Source: Cunninghamia lanceolata (lineage: Eukaryota > Streptophyta > Pinopsida > Cupressales > Cupressaceae). From it: 64,000 bases of DNA. Below are positions 23,101-35,193 of the stretch, in pieces (the stretch's first letter is position 1; every line of letters begins with the position of its first letter). Under the pieces are notes generated by a model that was not told where the DNA came from, did no database searches, and saw nothing but the letters and a program-made list of their open reading frames with translations. The position numbers and the translations under genes are program-made. The stretch is taken from the NCBI GenBank assembly GCA_027924645.1, contig BSBN01000297.1, positions 7,874,001 through 7,938,000 on the forward strand, given 5' to 3'.

Positions 23101-24850
23101 ATGCCATTTGTTTTATCAGTAAAAACCTACAAGCAGCAGAGCTGAATTATACTATCATTGAAAAGGAGCTCTTGGGTGTGGTTTATGCAATTAACAAATT
23201 CAGGCATTACATAATAGGGTATCCTATCTTTGTCCACACTGATCATGTAGAAATCAGATACCTCATGAACAAACCTATAGTCAGTGGTAGATTGGTAAGG
23301 TGGCTACTACTACTTCAAGAATTTGATATCACAATTATTAATAAACCATGTAAAGCAAATGTTGTAGCAGATTTCCTTTCTAGATTGACACTTAATGCCA
23401 AAGAACCCGTTATTGATGACTCATTTCCAAATGAGCATTTGTTTGCATTAACAGTGTAGCTTCCTTGGTATGTAGATATTGCTAACTATTTGGTTGTAAG
23501 CAAGACACCACCTCACTTCTCACTAAGAGAAAACAAATAACTAGTAGAAAAGAGCTTTCCATTCTCATGGATTGTTGGATATCTATTTTATACTGGCCCT
23601 GATAACATTATGCGAAGATGTATTAAAGAAAATGAGGTCTATGATATTTTGAAAGCTTGCCATGATGAACCATGTAGAGGACATTTTGTAGCAAAGCAAA
23701 CATCATTCAAGATTTTATAAATTGGGTATTATTGGTCAACATTGCATAAGGATGTAGTTTTCTACACTCAAAGATGTGAGCGTTGTCAACGAATGGGGAG
23801 ACTAACAAGGATAGAGGAAATGCCCCTGCAGCCTTAGCTAGTGCAAGAACCTTTTGGCAAATGGGGTCTTGACCTTATAGGACTTATTGATCCATGATCA
23901 GACAACAAAAATACATACTAGTCTGCACTAACTACTTGACAAAATGGGTGAAAGTCAAGTCTCTTACATATTCTCGAGATGAGAAGGCAAAAGAATTCCT
24001 CTATGAAGAAATATTTACAAGCTATGGAGTACCAAAAGAGATTGTTACTGATCAAGGACCATAGTTTACTTTTGAGTTTATTTGCTGCACTTGTTAAAGA
24101 ATATGCACTTTGTCACAAGAAGTCCACACCTTATCACCCTCAATCCAGTGGCCAAGTGGAGGTGACTAACAAAGAAATAGAGGCCATTCTAACCAAAACT
24201 ATAGCTCTGCATAGAAAAGATTGGGCTAACTAATTTTTTGAAGTAGTTTGGGCCTATAGGAAAACATGGAAGACTACCACAGGGTTTACACCCTATGAGC
24301 TAGTGTATGGTAAAACAACAATACTACCTATTGAATTTGAGCACATAAATTTATGAACAACATTGGAACTTTGAATAGATCTCTCTGTAGCACAACAAGA
24401 TAGGATCATTCAGCTCAATACCTTGGATGAATTCAGAAAAGAAGCTTTCTATCGTACAGAGATTGTGCAAAAATAAAGAATCAAATGGCATGATAAATTT
24501 ATCAAAACCAGAGCATTTTAATCCACTGATTAGGCATTGCTATATGATTCAAGGTACAAAGATCATAAGGGGAAACTCCAAACATGATGGTTAGGACCCT
24601 ATGAGATAGTTGAAGCATTTCAAAATGGAGCAATCAAATTAGTCATCATTGATCCTGTTAGATTTTGCCTAATGGTCAATGGCCATTGCCTCAAGCTCTA
24701 CAAGAAGCCACTCAAGAAGGATCAATTCCTACAAAATATAGCCCATGACAACCAAATGGGGATATCAATAGTAAATCATCAGACAGAGAATAAGCCTTCT
24801 AGCTCAAACCCTATCATTTTAGGTATAATCTCTCCACTGTGTACACACTA
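23101..24850 (+). pseudogene. Element F pol part 2: RNase H and integrase
   Basis: The frame resumes in RNase H (ISKNLQAAELNYTIIEKE, HYIIGYPIFVHTDH, SRLTL), then an HHCC zinc-binding block (FYTQRCERCQRMGR near 23765-23800), then the integrase core (GLDLIG near 23870, IVTDQG near 24040, YHPQSSGQVEVTNKEIE near 24135-24180, with the DDE-type Glu). The C-terminus, GPYEIVEAFQNGAIKL then NGHCLKLYKKPLKK, is typical of Athila-type pol, and it ends at TAA 24850. Stops near 23458, 23540, 23718 and 24230 and small shifts break it. Confidence 0.87.
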
Positions 24851-26152
24851 AAAAAATGAGAGAAGGAGCACAATAAAATCGACAGTGAAAACCCTTTGGG
24901 CGTTGTTAATCATCTAATAATATTGCAAGTTCCTTGATCACCTCCATTGCATCAATATTTTGTCAGTTGTCTTTCTTGCAACATAAGTGCAGTTTCCTAC
25001 ATCCTAAATATCTACAGCATGCAAACTTTTGTGCTTGCTTTCCTGCAGCAACAATCCTTTCCATCTTGTAGCGTCAATACCTACACTTACAAACTTCTGT
25101 ACTTGTCTTCATGTAGTATTAATCATTTTCATATTGCAACAATAGTGCCTCCATTTTGTAGCACCAATACAGTGCTCTTGCAACATCAGTGGTTTCAATC
25201 CTATAGCTTCGGTACTTGCTATCCTACCACATCCACCTGTCTCTTCATGTAGCAGCATGTGCGATTCCTGATAGAATCTCTCATTTTGTGCTCTTGTAGC
25301 ATCAGTGGCAACCACCATGCACCATTCCTCACCCACTTACTGCATATTTTTTCTTCGTACCATCATGCAACATCCATCACCATGCACCGTACAACACTCT
25401 TGCAGCACCACCACTTGTGCATCTACCGATGCAACTCCTACATATGGTTTTGCTCCTATACCTATCAACTAACAAGACTATCACATCTATCACATTAGTT
25501 AGAATTCTTCATCAATAAATGACATGATCAACCCACCTGCTGATCTATCCACCATCACTCATCCATATCACCAAATTATTTCGGCACACCATGTAAGATT
25601 TTGTAACTACTTTCCCCAATTCGCATTAGATCATAATTATTTTATTTTATAACACATTTATTATAACATAGTAATTACTTATGTGCTTTATTTATTCCAT
25701 TTATTCTTGCCATGTCAACATGACATTTCCTATCTTTTCATGCTTAATCACCCGTGAGGACACGTGTAATGCTAAGTTGGGTGGTGGTAGTAGTCTTTTC
25801 AACCAATAATAATCTACTCACCACCTTGTCAGTCATTAACCAATGTGTGCCAATGCTAAATCATTTGTACATTTTGTTAATTGCTTGCATCATCACCTTA
25901 CGAGCCATAAATGCTCATACACATGCAACATCATTTGAACTTATATTCAAATCAATGCATTTGCTACAAGTATCTAACAACAAACCCATAGCACTTAGAG
26001 TTACCAAACTACATTGCAGCTTGCTTATTGAACTATCTTAGAACTGTCTATGTGTGAACTCCATTTTTTGTAATCAAATTGTCAAGAATTTATGAATACA
26101 AATTGCTCGAGCCTAAAAGACTACCTAAAATTGGTTTAATTTGACGCAAATA
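24851..26152 (+). other. Element F spacer between integrase and the next frame
   Basis: No supported gene. About 24940-25480 contains many diffuse copies of TTGCAACA/TGTAGCA words spaced some 20-40 bp apart, giving a loosely repetitive look on the plus strand. Related words recur in LTR F (29180-29330) and in the 39.4-42.6-kb insertion. Confidence 0.45.
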
Positions 26153-28900
26153 ATGGGAGGTGATTTGGTAAGGAGAGATCCTATAGCTCATATGATTTTG
26201 CTAAATGATGGGGATTCTCTGGCGATCTTCTAACAAGCTGGATGACTGGATTACTTTCAGAGAATGAATGGGTTTGATGATGACATTGAAGCCAAGTTCT
26301 CAAGCACTTGGAGTGATGGGAAAGAAATCTTAAAAGGGTTAAGGGTAGATGCTTCAGAGGTGGCTATAGCTGAGGTTATAGGGATTATAGCAGCAGGGTA
26401 AAATTTTCCATAGAGTGATGTAGTGGCCGCCAGAAATGAGTTTACAGAAGATGGCGAGTAATTTGAGGTCACCTCAGAAGGAACTCGACGCTTGTCACTA
26501 CCTCCATAGTGGGTACAAGCAACTACCTATATCATCAAATATTTGACATGTGAAGGTAGGCAATCTTTTCTTGATGTTGTGCATTCAAATTGCTAAGTCA
26601 TCTACGACATGGGAGAATTGTCAATGTTCCCAATTTCCTGTTTCATTTGTTAAATAAAAAGGTAAAAGAATATAAAAAAGGAACCACAACTGCATTATCT
26701 CATCATGGGCATATTTAGTTGTTGGTAAGAAAGGGTTTTAATGACCATTTCCCTAATGATCGGTTTCCTCATGCATCATGGGGAGTATTTTTATGTCTGC
26801 GTCACATTAGGGACATGCCTGATGTAGGGCCACATGGTTGTAGGTTCAGAATGAGATAGAGTAACGTGCAAAAAACATAGAATATATAGGAAGAAGGGGT
26901 GCAAAATTTGGGAGAAGAACCTATAGCATCATCGATTGAACATGCAACCACCTCCTGTGTGCATGCAACATCATCCGCAAAACATGCAACCTCTTCTAAG
27001 GGGGATGCAGTGTCAACCTCTAACCTTGCAACACCCTTAGGGAGTCTTGTAGCATATGTGCATGAGTCTGAAAAGACCCCTATACATGAGACTTCATTCC
27101 CTGCACCTAAAATTCCATCTGCTACAACTGAAGTTTTATCTCTTATGTCTGAAACCCTACTAAAAACCACTTCACTTATGCATGAAGAATGAATATCTTT
27201 GTCTGAAAGTATTCCACCTATGCAAGATAAACCTTCACATTATTCTACTTCTAAATCCAAGGGGAAATTAATGTTATCTCCCTCTGTTCTAGAAAAAAAC
27301 AAGAAGAAACCTAGGACAACCAAACCTCCACTAGCTCAAAGCCCAGGCATTCTCATCACCTTAAAACCAAAGGGGCACAATCTAAGCCTACAACCTCAAA
27401 ACTTAAAGTGGTGCTTTTGGAAATCAACATATAATCTAAGAGAGAAGACATGTTTGTCTATAGGGATCGGCCCAATGTGTCAAGCACCCTAGAATTTGAT
27501 CCCATAGGGGACTCTATCCCATCTTCTTTTGAATTTACTACTCAAAATATAAGGGAATGGTTCCTGTTGACATAGAAACAGAGGATGAGGGAGAACTTCA
27601 GGCTACCCTAAGAAAGATAAGCATGATAAGTAAGCATCTAGAGGAACAAGTGAATGCCAATCAATAGTTGTAGGAAAAATTAAGGGCAAAGGAACAAAAA
27701 AATAGTGAGTTGGATAGGTTGGCCCAAGTGGTCGTAGAAGAGATGAATGAAGAGACATAGATGGATGGGAAGCAAGCATTGTTTGTTACAGACCCATGGA
27801 ACAAGACATACCTTTTACTTTGGTTGGTCCCTTTGGACATCCTGCAACCACACAAACTGATGGACCATCCATTAACCATTTGTTGTGGAGGAGGGATAAG
27901 GAGATCAAGTTGATGAAGAAGAAATGTGAAGAAGAGAAAAAGGAGATGGAGGAGAAGTTTAATGAAAAGATAAAAGAGAAGGAGAAGGAAATTAGTGAAA
28001 TGGAATAGAGGATGGGAAAAATGGCAGAGATAACTAGTTAGATCATACAATGCAGACCACCTGTAGGGTCTACAAACTATTTTTGAAAGAGAAGTTTCTA
28101 ATTTTTTAGTTCATGTAGCTTGTAGGTAATCTTCCATTCTTAGTAGATAAAACTCATATTTTTTTTGGATTTTTAGGACATCCTCAGCAAAGTTACAGGA
28201 TCATATTTGTGAATTTTATCTACATGATATGGCTATCCCCTATGATCTATATTGGAACCCCATTCTTTATTTGGGGGACATACAAGTAAGGGCACTCAAT
28301 TCTTTCATTAGAAATGAATATGATAGGGGATTGCAGATGAGGAACTACTAGGAGAAAGAAAAATCTTTTTCTTTAATAATTGGATCATACGTGAAGGATT
28401 CCAATGAAATTGTTGAAGAATGGCTTGATTTAAAAAAGAATCCAAATGTGGCAACAAAGCTCCTAAGAAATCAACAAGTAGTCTATACAACCTATTAGAA
28501 AGTGCTGACAGAAATAGGAAAGGATGGATTTGAGGGGTGTAAATCTAGATGGCAGGAACTCACAGTAGAATTGGGAAAGAAAGAACCAAACTCATACAAT
28601 CTTCATGCAGCGGTGAGCAGAGGGCATAGGTATGCAAATCTGATCAGAGCACACAAATTAGCATAGTTACCACTTGCTTTTCATCCACCTCTTCTTTGGT
28701 ATCTGATTCCTCATTGGACTGGTAGAAAAACTTACAAGGTAAAGAATGAAAACAATAGATGGGGGCACATAGAGGGTCAAAAGGGATTCTTCTTGAAGGA
28801 GAAATAAGGACAATTAGATCCATATGATTTTAGAAACACTGGCCTCATGTTTAATTCCATACCTTACCTATTTAGTTCCTTAGTTCCTTAAGTTTCTTGT
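26153..28900 (+). pseudogene. Element F post-integrase reading frame (env-like position), unrecognised
   Basis: The start is MGGDLVRRDPIAHMILLND at 26153. A readable block runs to about 26860 (FDDDIEAKFSSTWSDGKE; after a frameshift, HLRHGRIVNVPNFLFHLLN and HASWGVFLCLRHIRDMPD). A Thr/Ser/Ala-rich linker follows (26899-27490), then a Glu/Lys coiled coil (27890-28010), and a final block (28165-28890; FYLHDMAIPYDLYWNP, FHPPLLWYLIPHW) that ends shortly before the polypurine tract. At least eight in-frame stops are of the CAA/CAG-to-TAA/TAG kind. Athila-type elements often carry an extra, sometimes env-like, ORF here. I see no convincing signal peptide or transmembrane segment, so an envelope role is not supported. 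Confidence 0.6.
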
Positions 28901-28924
28901 TTTCTTGAGGATAAAAAAAGCCTT

Positions 28925-30286
28925 AAGTTGGGGGGTATGATGAGCCTCATAATTGTCTGGTTAATCTTTGCTTGTTTTTAAGTACATTTTTGCAGATACT
29001 TTTATCCTATTATGGCCAAGACTTTATATCATAAATGGATTAAGCACTATACTAATTACATAGTGTTTAAATGAATGTTGTATAGTTAAAATGGTTATTT
29101 TCATATGCAACATGGTGTGAATAAGTATGTTTGCAATGATCTTTATGGTTAAATAATTTTATGGTACTAACCCTCCCTGCAACATCTAAGATTACTAACC
29201 TGTAGCTAAACTATAGAATTCCTGTAGCCATGCCACATACATCCTGCAACCAAGCGTAGAGTTTCCATAGTTGCACCTACAAAAGTTCCTACAGCAAAAG
29301 GCTAGTTCCTGTAGAGAACCATGCAATTATTGGAAGATGTCTTGCATTAACACGTTTCCTCTATGAATACCAAGATAAGATGAAGGGAAAATCATGGAAG
29401 AATATTTACTCTCCAAGAGAAGACATGTTGAGGCCGAATAATAACTGCTTCCATGTTTTTGGGATAAGTTGGTTCAATTCTAAGTGTTCTAATTAGGATT
29501 TGCTTTCCAAGTTGATTAAAGCTCTTGTTTCCTAGTTGTATTGTAACTCTGTAGGAATAAAGAATCCTTCTCTTCAATGAAGGGGAGTGGATCAATAGTT
29601 ATTATTATTCATGTAATGCTTGAACTATAATGAGCGTATATATCTATTTTTATCCAGATATCTAGTATGTAGGATTTTCTATATGTTTTGTATCAAGTTT
29701 TGATTTCATTTAATAGAAGAATATCATTTTAGTTGCCTATCATTTCAATTTTCTCTATCTTAGATTAGAAAGTGAATGTATTGATTTAGTACTTAACCAG
29801 TAAAAGGAAGGAAGTCAAGCCAAGTAAGGGCCCACTTGTAGTTAGGCTACCACCTATTAGTTTCACTCTTATGTAAGTAGATTTAAGATCTCATACTTAG
29901 ATTATGATTTAGTTTCAGTTATTATTAACTAGATTGTGATTCAGTTATAGTTATCATTCTATTGTATTTAAACAGTAATAGAGTTTGCTTCCTAAACTTG
30001 CAATATCCTTTCAACATTACTTTGATTATATTCCAACATTTCTTTGATTATATTCCAACATTTCTTTAATATTTGATTTCTTAGGCTATACACAATCGAG
30101 TACCCAACATTTCTTTAGCATGGATATAGTATAGACATCATTTCAAGAAACACGTCCTTGGGTTGATAATTAAATGTAGAATATCTTCACCTATTGAACT
30201 GCTTGATTTAGGATGGGATCATGCCCGTTGGGTTACATACATGCCTTAGCTACATTAGGTTTAGTGGGAAATGAAATTGCTCTTCA
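28925..30286 (+). repeat. Element F polypurine tract and 3' LTR (LTR 28938-30286)
   Basis: AAGTTGGGGGGTA precedes TGATGAGC at 28938. The end GCTCTTCA (30279-30286) is a near-perfect inverse of the start. 1349 bp. It contains a 23-bp tandem duplication, TTTGATTATATTCCAACATTTC-type, at about 30021-30066. Beyond it the minus-strand RNase H frame of element H begins at once. Confidence 0.8.
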
Positions 30287-31170
30287 CCAATGATAAGAAC
30301 CATAAGTACAGGTGGCGATGCTATATATTCCTTGATTTTATCAAAAGCTTGTTGACAGGACGTGTCCCACTAAAAAGTGACACCCTTTCTGAGAAGATAG
30401 GCAAATGGTTGGCATTTGTTAGCTAGTTGGGCAATGATTGATATTATAGCCTAGAGTTTACCTTGAAGATTGTGTAATTGTTTCAAGTTCCTTGGTGGAG
30501 GCATTTCTATAAGTGTTGAGACCTTGGTGGGATCCACTTAAATGCCTTGTTGGGAGACAATGAAACCAAGGAGTTTACCTGATGTTAGTCCAAAGACACT
30601 TTTTGGGATTGAGGTACACTTTGTATTTTCTAAGACAGTCATGCTAGAAGATGCATTTAAGAACCTTTAGGTGTCCTCTAGTCTTTGATTTTCTAAGTAA
30701 ATTGTCTACATAATCTTCCATGATGTAATTGTAACATGCTGTGAAAGATGAAATTTATTTCCCTTTAATAAGTTTCCACTGCATTTTTCAACCTGAAATG
30801 CATCACCTGAGAGAAATATGTACCCCAAGGAGAAGTAAATACTATTTTATGTTGGTCTTAAGGGGAAATCCTAATCTGATTATATCTAGAGAAGATGTCC
30901 ATGACTAATAACATCTTGTGGCATGTCATGAGGTCAACAATAATTTCAATGTTTGGGAGTGAAAATTATCTTTCAAGAATGCTTTGTTGAGATCTCTAAA
31001 ATCGATGTAGATGTAGATACCACCTAGTTTCTTGCTAATAGGTACAATGTTGGAAATCCATTCAGGGTAATCTATAGCGTGAATGAACCTGATCTTAAGG
31101 ATTTTTTGTAGCTCTTCTTTGACAAGAAGGCAAATTTGGGGTGCATTTTTCTAATTTTTTCTTGACAGAC
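30287..31170 (-). pseudogene. Element H reverse transcriptase / RNase H remnant
   Basis: The minus-strand RT start reads VKEELQKIL, YPEWISNIVPISKKLGG, then IYIDFRDLNKAFLKDNF near 31130-30965, matching the V-D-F-R-D-L-N-K-A box of Tat-type RT. Towards 30300 it reads QPFAYLLRKGVTF and CQQAFDKIKEYIASPPVLM, the start of RNase H, where F interrupts. Stops and shifts are frequent in the middle (palm) part, and I could not read an intact catalytic Y-x-D-D. Confidence 0.78.
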
Positions 31171-32499
31171 TTAGCATTAGGATGGACCATGAGGTGGTGA
31201 ACCACAAGAGATGGATCCAATCCAGACATGTCAGCATAAGACCAAGAAAAGATGTTGGGTGACTGCTACAGAATAGGGGATGTGTTTTGATTTTATGTAG
31301 ATGAAAGGGAGGTGGACAAATATGTGATCTTCATCTCTTGTTATATTCCCAAATTAATCTCTTGTGTGTCTTAGATCAATACAGTGGAGCATTCTTGCCA
31401 ATATGGAAGCACTGGAGGAAGACTACATTCCTCATCTAATGGAACCTTAGAGAGGTTTTGACTAGAAGATACGTCTTTATTTTTCTCTTTTAGGTTTGAT
31501 AATACCTTAGAGAGGTTTTCTCTAGGGGACTCACTCTTATTTTTTTATTTTTGATTTTTACGACTAAGGAACTCTTCCTACTCCCCAAAGCAGGAAGTAG
31601 TGTGTATGTCAAAGTTGAAACCAAATTTGTGGTCTCCTATAGGGATATAGTCATAAAGTCCCAAGAATCCTGTGAGAGCCTCATCGTTTTGAAATTTGTC
31701 AAGAGCTAAGGTGCCTTGTTGGTCCTAATAAATGAGTTTGCGATGTATGAGAGGGAGGTCAATAGTAAAGATAGTGTTTTTAGGGAAAAGGCAAGAGACA
31801 TCAAGGTCTTCAAAATATGCCAGGATGGTTCCACTTATGGTGCTTTCAATGATGTTAGGAGGTTCATCTACCCTTTTCAAAAGTAGCACATGATTCATTA
31901 GTTTTTGACTCAAGGGGCATGTACCCCAAGGCATGAGAGTCTTCAAAGACTTTAACCTCAAGTGGTTCACATATGCCTTACTCATGGATACCAAGAGCTT
32001 TACCCTTATAATTCATGTTTTCACAGATGTGGTACTAGATAGGATAATTCTATTTTATGTGGTTTGGCATTGATTCTTCATCCTCTAAATCATCTTTGTA
32101 TAGCTAGGAGTCAAGACAACCTTTTATTTGTTCTTCCTCAAGAATGTTGGTAGAAGTGAAGGTAGTGGGACCAAACTATTTGATCTTGGGTGCTTGCATT
32201 TGGGGTTATTTTGTAGGGTGACCATAGGAATGTGGGGAAAGAGGCAACTGGCCCACATGGAAGGCAATATGCATCTCGCATTCCCCACAACCTTTGTTGA
32301 CAATCTTGACCTTAGAGGGATTAGAATTTTGGGACGATGATGAGGTGGAAGAAAGGGATTTGGGATCAATGTAGGATGAGGAGGTTTTTTCTGTCATGTT
32401 GTGTGATATCTATACTTGCATAATAATGAGGTTTATTATATGAAGCCTCCATGGATTTATTGTATTTGAAGGGTTGTGGATCAACGTGAATGGTGAATT
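31171..32499 (-). pseudogene. Element H protease-RT linker
   Basis: A low-constraint region between protease and RT. The stretch 31994-31725 stays open (GTCPLSQKLMNHVLLLKRVDEP type), and 32397-32124 is Ser/Pro-rich. There is no catalytic motif. Tat-type elements have such a linker and sometimes an intron here. Confidence 0.5.
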
Positions 32500-32885
32500 C
32501 AACACCATTATGGGGAAACTTTAGACATTAATGGTAGGTAGAAGGGATGCTTGCATGACATGAAGCCATGGGTGTCTAAGGAGGAAGTCGTAGGGAAGGT
32601 CAAGATCGACAATGTGGCATGCTATTTATTATAGTGTTGGACCCACTTGGATGGGAAGTAAGATCATACCTTTGGATTCACACTCTACATTGTCATATGC
32701 CTTGATGGTTATAATTTGTGGTTCCAAATCAGTTGTAGAATATCACAATTGTTTTATGAATCTTAATGTGGACAGATTTAAGCCAGACCAATTATCCAAG
32801 AGGACTCATTTGACTTTGTTTTTGGTGATGACGATCTCTATGTATAAGGATTTATTATGGGATGGGTTACTAGGTGGCATGCCAT
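32500..32885 (-). pseudogene. Element H protease remnant
   Basis: The minus strand reads SLYIEIVITKNKVK, stop, VLLDNWSGLNLSTLRF (relatives: V-L-I-D-N-G-S-x-L-N, here Gly-Ser is replaced by Trp-Ser), then IKAYDNVECESKGMILLPIQVGP and DLPYDFLLRHPWLH (G-R-P-W in relatives). This is the Tat-lineage retropepsin layout. Several stops are present. Confidence 0.75.
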
Positions 32886-35193
32886 TTTGGCTAAACACAA
32901 GTTGGTATGTGGATGAGAGATGACCAATGAGAGCTTGGAACTTTTCAAGGTCAATGTCATTGGGAACCTAAGATTCTTGCAAGGCTTGATCCAGGATGTC
33001 TCTATGGATGGATGACATCTTGAGGAGTTCCAAGATGGAAATATGAGTTGGAGATTTCCCCAAGGTGCTCTAAGAGGTTATCCTAGGAAGCAGATGTAGA
33101 GGATGAGAAGGGTCCTTTAATGGTGACCTGACCACTTTATTTTTCTTTAATATTAATGGTGGCTATTTGTATAGAGTTAAAGTCAACATGACCAAAAACA
33201 GAATCATAGTTGTGAGGGGTCTTATTGTAATGGGTATTATTGGTGTGGTTATTTTGAGATGGATTCTTATTGGAGATTAATGGCTAGGAGGTAGATAATA
33301 TTCCATGATTAGGTAGGGGGTCCAAGTACATCCCCAATTTCTCATTCGGCGAAGATTTGTCTCTCTCTACCTAGATTTCACTATGATTGACAAGGTCTTG
33401 AATAAAATTCTTAAAAGCTTCATGCACTTATGAGTTGAATGTCCCTTAATGTGATGGTAGTCACAGTATTCATTTTATTTGTACCATGCAGGTTTGGGCT
33501 ATGTCTCATCAAAGGGCTTGGTTTTGGGAAATGTAACCATGTTGGCTTAGACCATTTTTTAGAAAACAACTTCTAAGGGTTCCCCCAACGTAGTGTATTT
33601 TTGCTTTGGATTATTTTTTGTAGACCATTTAGATTGTCCTATTGGATTTGTCACATTGTTAGGTTGAGAGACACTCTAAATGATTTTATTTTCATTTGGT
33701 GTTGGGGTTGTTGTTTGAACATGTTTGGTGTCGGTGACCCCATCACTGACATAATGTTTATTTTTAGCCTAGAATCTATGTTTTTTTTGTTGGAGGATGT
33801 AATATTATTCTTGGTACAAATCTTGACTAAAGCTTTATAAATAAGGGCTTTTTTCAATCGTGACCCCTTTTTCAATTATCTCATCGAAAGTGGAGATGCA
33901 ATGCACCTAAAGGTGAAAGGCCATCTCTAGGTTCAAGTTTTAAACAAATATTGTGACAAGTTATTTTTTAGGAATAGGCAAAGGGAAGCAACTTGCTAGT
34001 CCTCTCCATCATTGGAGATGAGTGGTAAAACTCTCCCCACTTCTTTGTTTCATGTTACAAAGATCTAACATTGTGAGTTCATGTTTGACATTATAGGAGA
34101 AGTGCACAATGAACTTCTCAGACAAGTCAGCAAAAGTGGAGATGGACCCATGTTGTAAATACATGAACCATTCGATGGCTTTCCCTGTAGGCTCCATGCA
34201 AAGAGATCGAGAAGATATTGGTTATTGAAGGATACATCTTAGCATGCCATGAAAAACTCTTTAACATGGTCATGGGGGTCTCCTTTACCTTTATATTTGT
34301 AAAATTTGGAAATTTTGAAGTGTTGTGGGAAGGGGATCATTGTTATTGATATGTCAAATGGGTAGAGACATAAATCTTCAAATTTATATTGTTTCCTTTG
34401 TGTCCCACTTTGTAAGTTTTTAAGAGCATTCTTCATCTCTTGCCACTCTTGGTCAAATAGGGTACCAAGAGGTGGGTCTGGGAGCGTGTAACCAGTAGAA
34501 TCGAGGGGTGGTTGTTAGGTGGTATATTAATGGAGTGGATTAAAAGTTTGAGATGTTGTTTCGGGTTCCCATTATTGTGAGTGAAGTGGTGGAACCAAGG
34601 TTTGGTATGAGGTGGAAAGTTGTGCATACATGGGAGGACATTGATAGTTTGTGGGAGGAGTGAAAAATTGCGATGGGGATTGGATGTGATTGGATGAATT
34701 GTAAGTGGTTGATGTTGTGTAGTGGATTGATGGGAGACAATTGGAGGGAGTGTGGATTGAGTGGAAGTTATTTTTTGAGGTATGGAAAGGGGTGGAAGAT
34801 TTTGCACAAGATCCCATACATTTATAAGATGGGATTTATGGAGTTTAGGGATGTATTTCCCAAATGTGGGACCGGGTGATGGAGGTTTGGTTGGATAATA
34901 TTATTTTTGGTGTGATGAGAAGGTGTAGTTGTGGAAAGGGAGGATACTACTTCTAATTTGGTGATTGTGGTGTTGTGCAATGTGAAGTGGGTTGGATGTT
35001 TCAAGAGTTTGAGCCTAAGGATTGTCGTTACTGGTGGTGTGGGGCTTTTCTTGTAGGAGGTTACTTAGTCGATCCATGTCATAATAGAGAGGGAGTTAAG
35101 CCCTAGAATCTACAAGGCACTCAAGGAGTGCATCTTTACATTGTTTTAGGAATTCATCAAGTCTTAGGTCATTTATCAAGTCTAATAATTTTG
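32886..35193 (-). pseudogene. Element H gag, main part
   Basis: After the TIR insertion the frame reads PKLLDLINDLRLDEFLKQ (35185 down), a Pro/Thr/Ser-rich linker (about 34820-34450), then a capsid-type block LCLYPFDISITMIPFPQHFKISKF and GKGDPHDHVKEFF (34400-34240), EWFMYLQHGSISTFADL and MKQRSGESF (34170-34020), and a zinc knuckle CDYHHIKGHSTHKC (C-x2-H-x4-H-x4-C, about 33475-33430) of the form usual in Tat gag. Frameshifts occur near 34240 and 34010. Confidence 0.8.

Larger units (their letters stand above)
14656..30286 (+). mobile_element. Element F: Athila-like Ty3/gypsy element, front part outside window, interrupted by B and G
   Basis: Protease, RT, RNase H, integrase, a long post-integrase frame, a polypurine tract and a 3' LTR are present in order on the plus strand. 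G (16643-23100) splits RNase H with a perfect 5-bp TSD. The LTR ends (TGATGAGC at 28938, GCTCTTCA at 30286) meet element H's RNase H frame, so F is itself inserted in H. The Athila-like call rests on the pol C-terminus (GPYEI, GHCLKLYKK type) and on a large ORF after integrase. Confidence 0.8.

Noticed and set aside
26153..28900. Retroviral-type envelope gene in element F
   Set aside because: The position fits, but no signal peptide, cleavage site or transmembrane anchor could be read; kept as an unrecognised frame.
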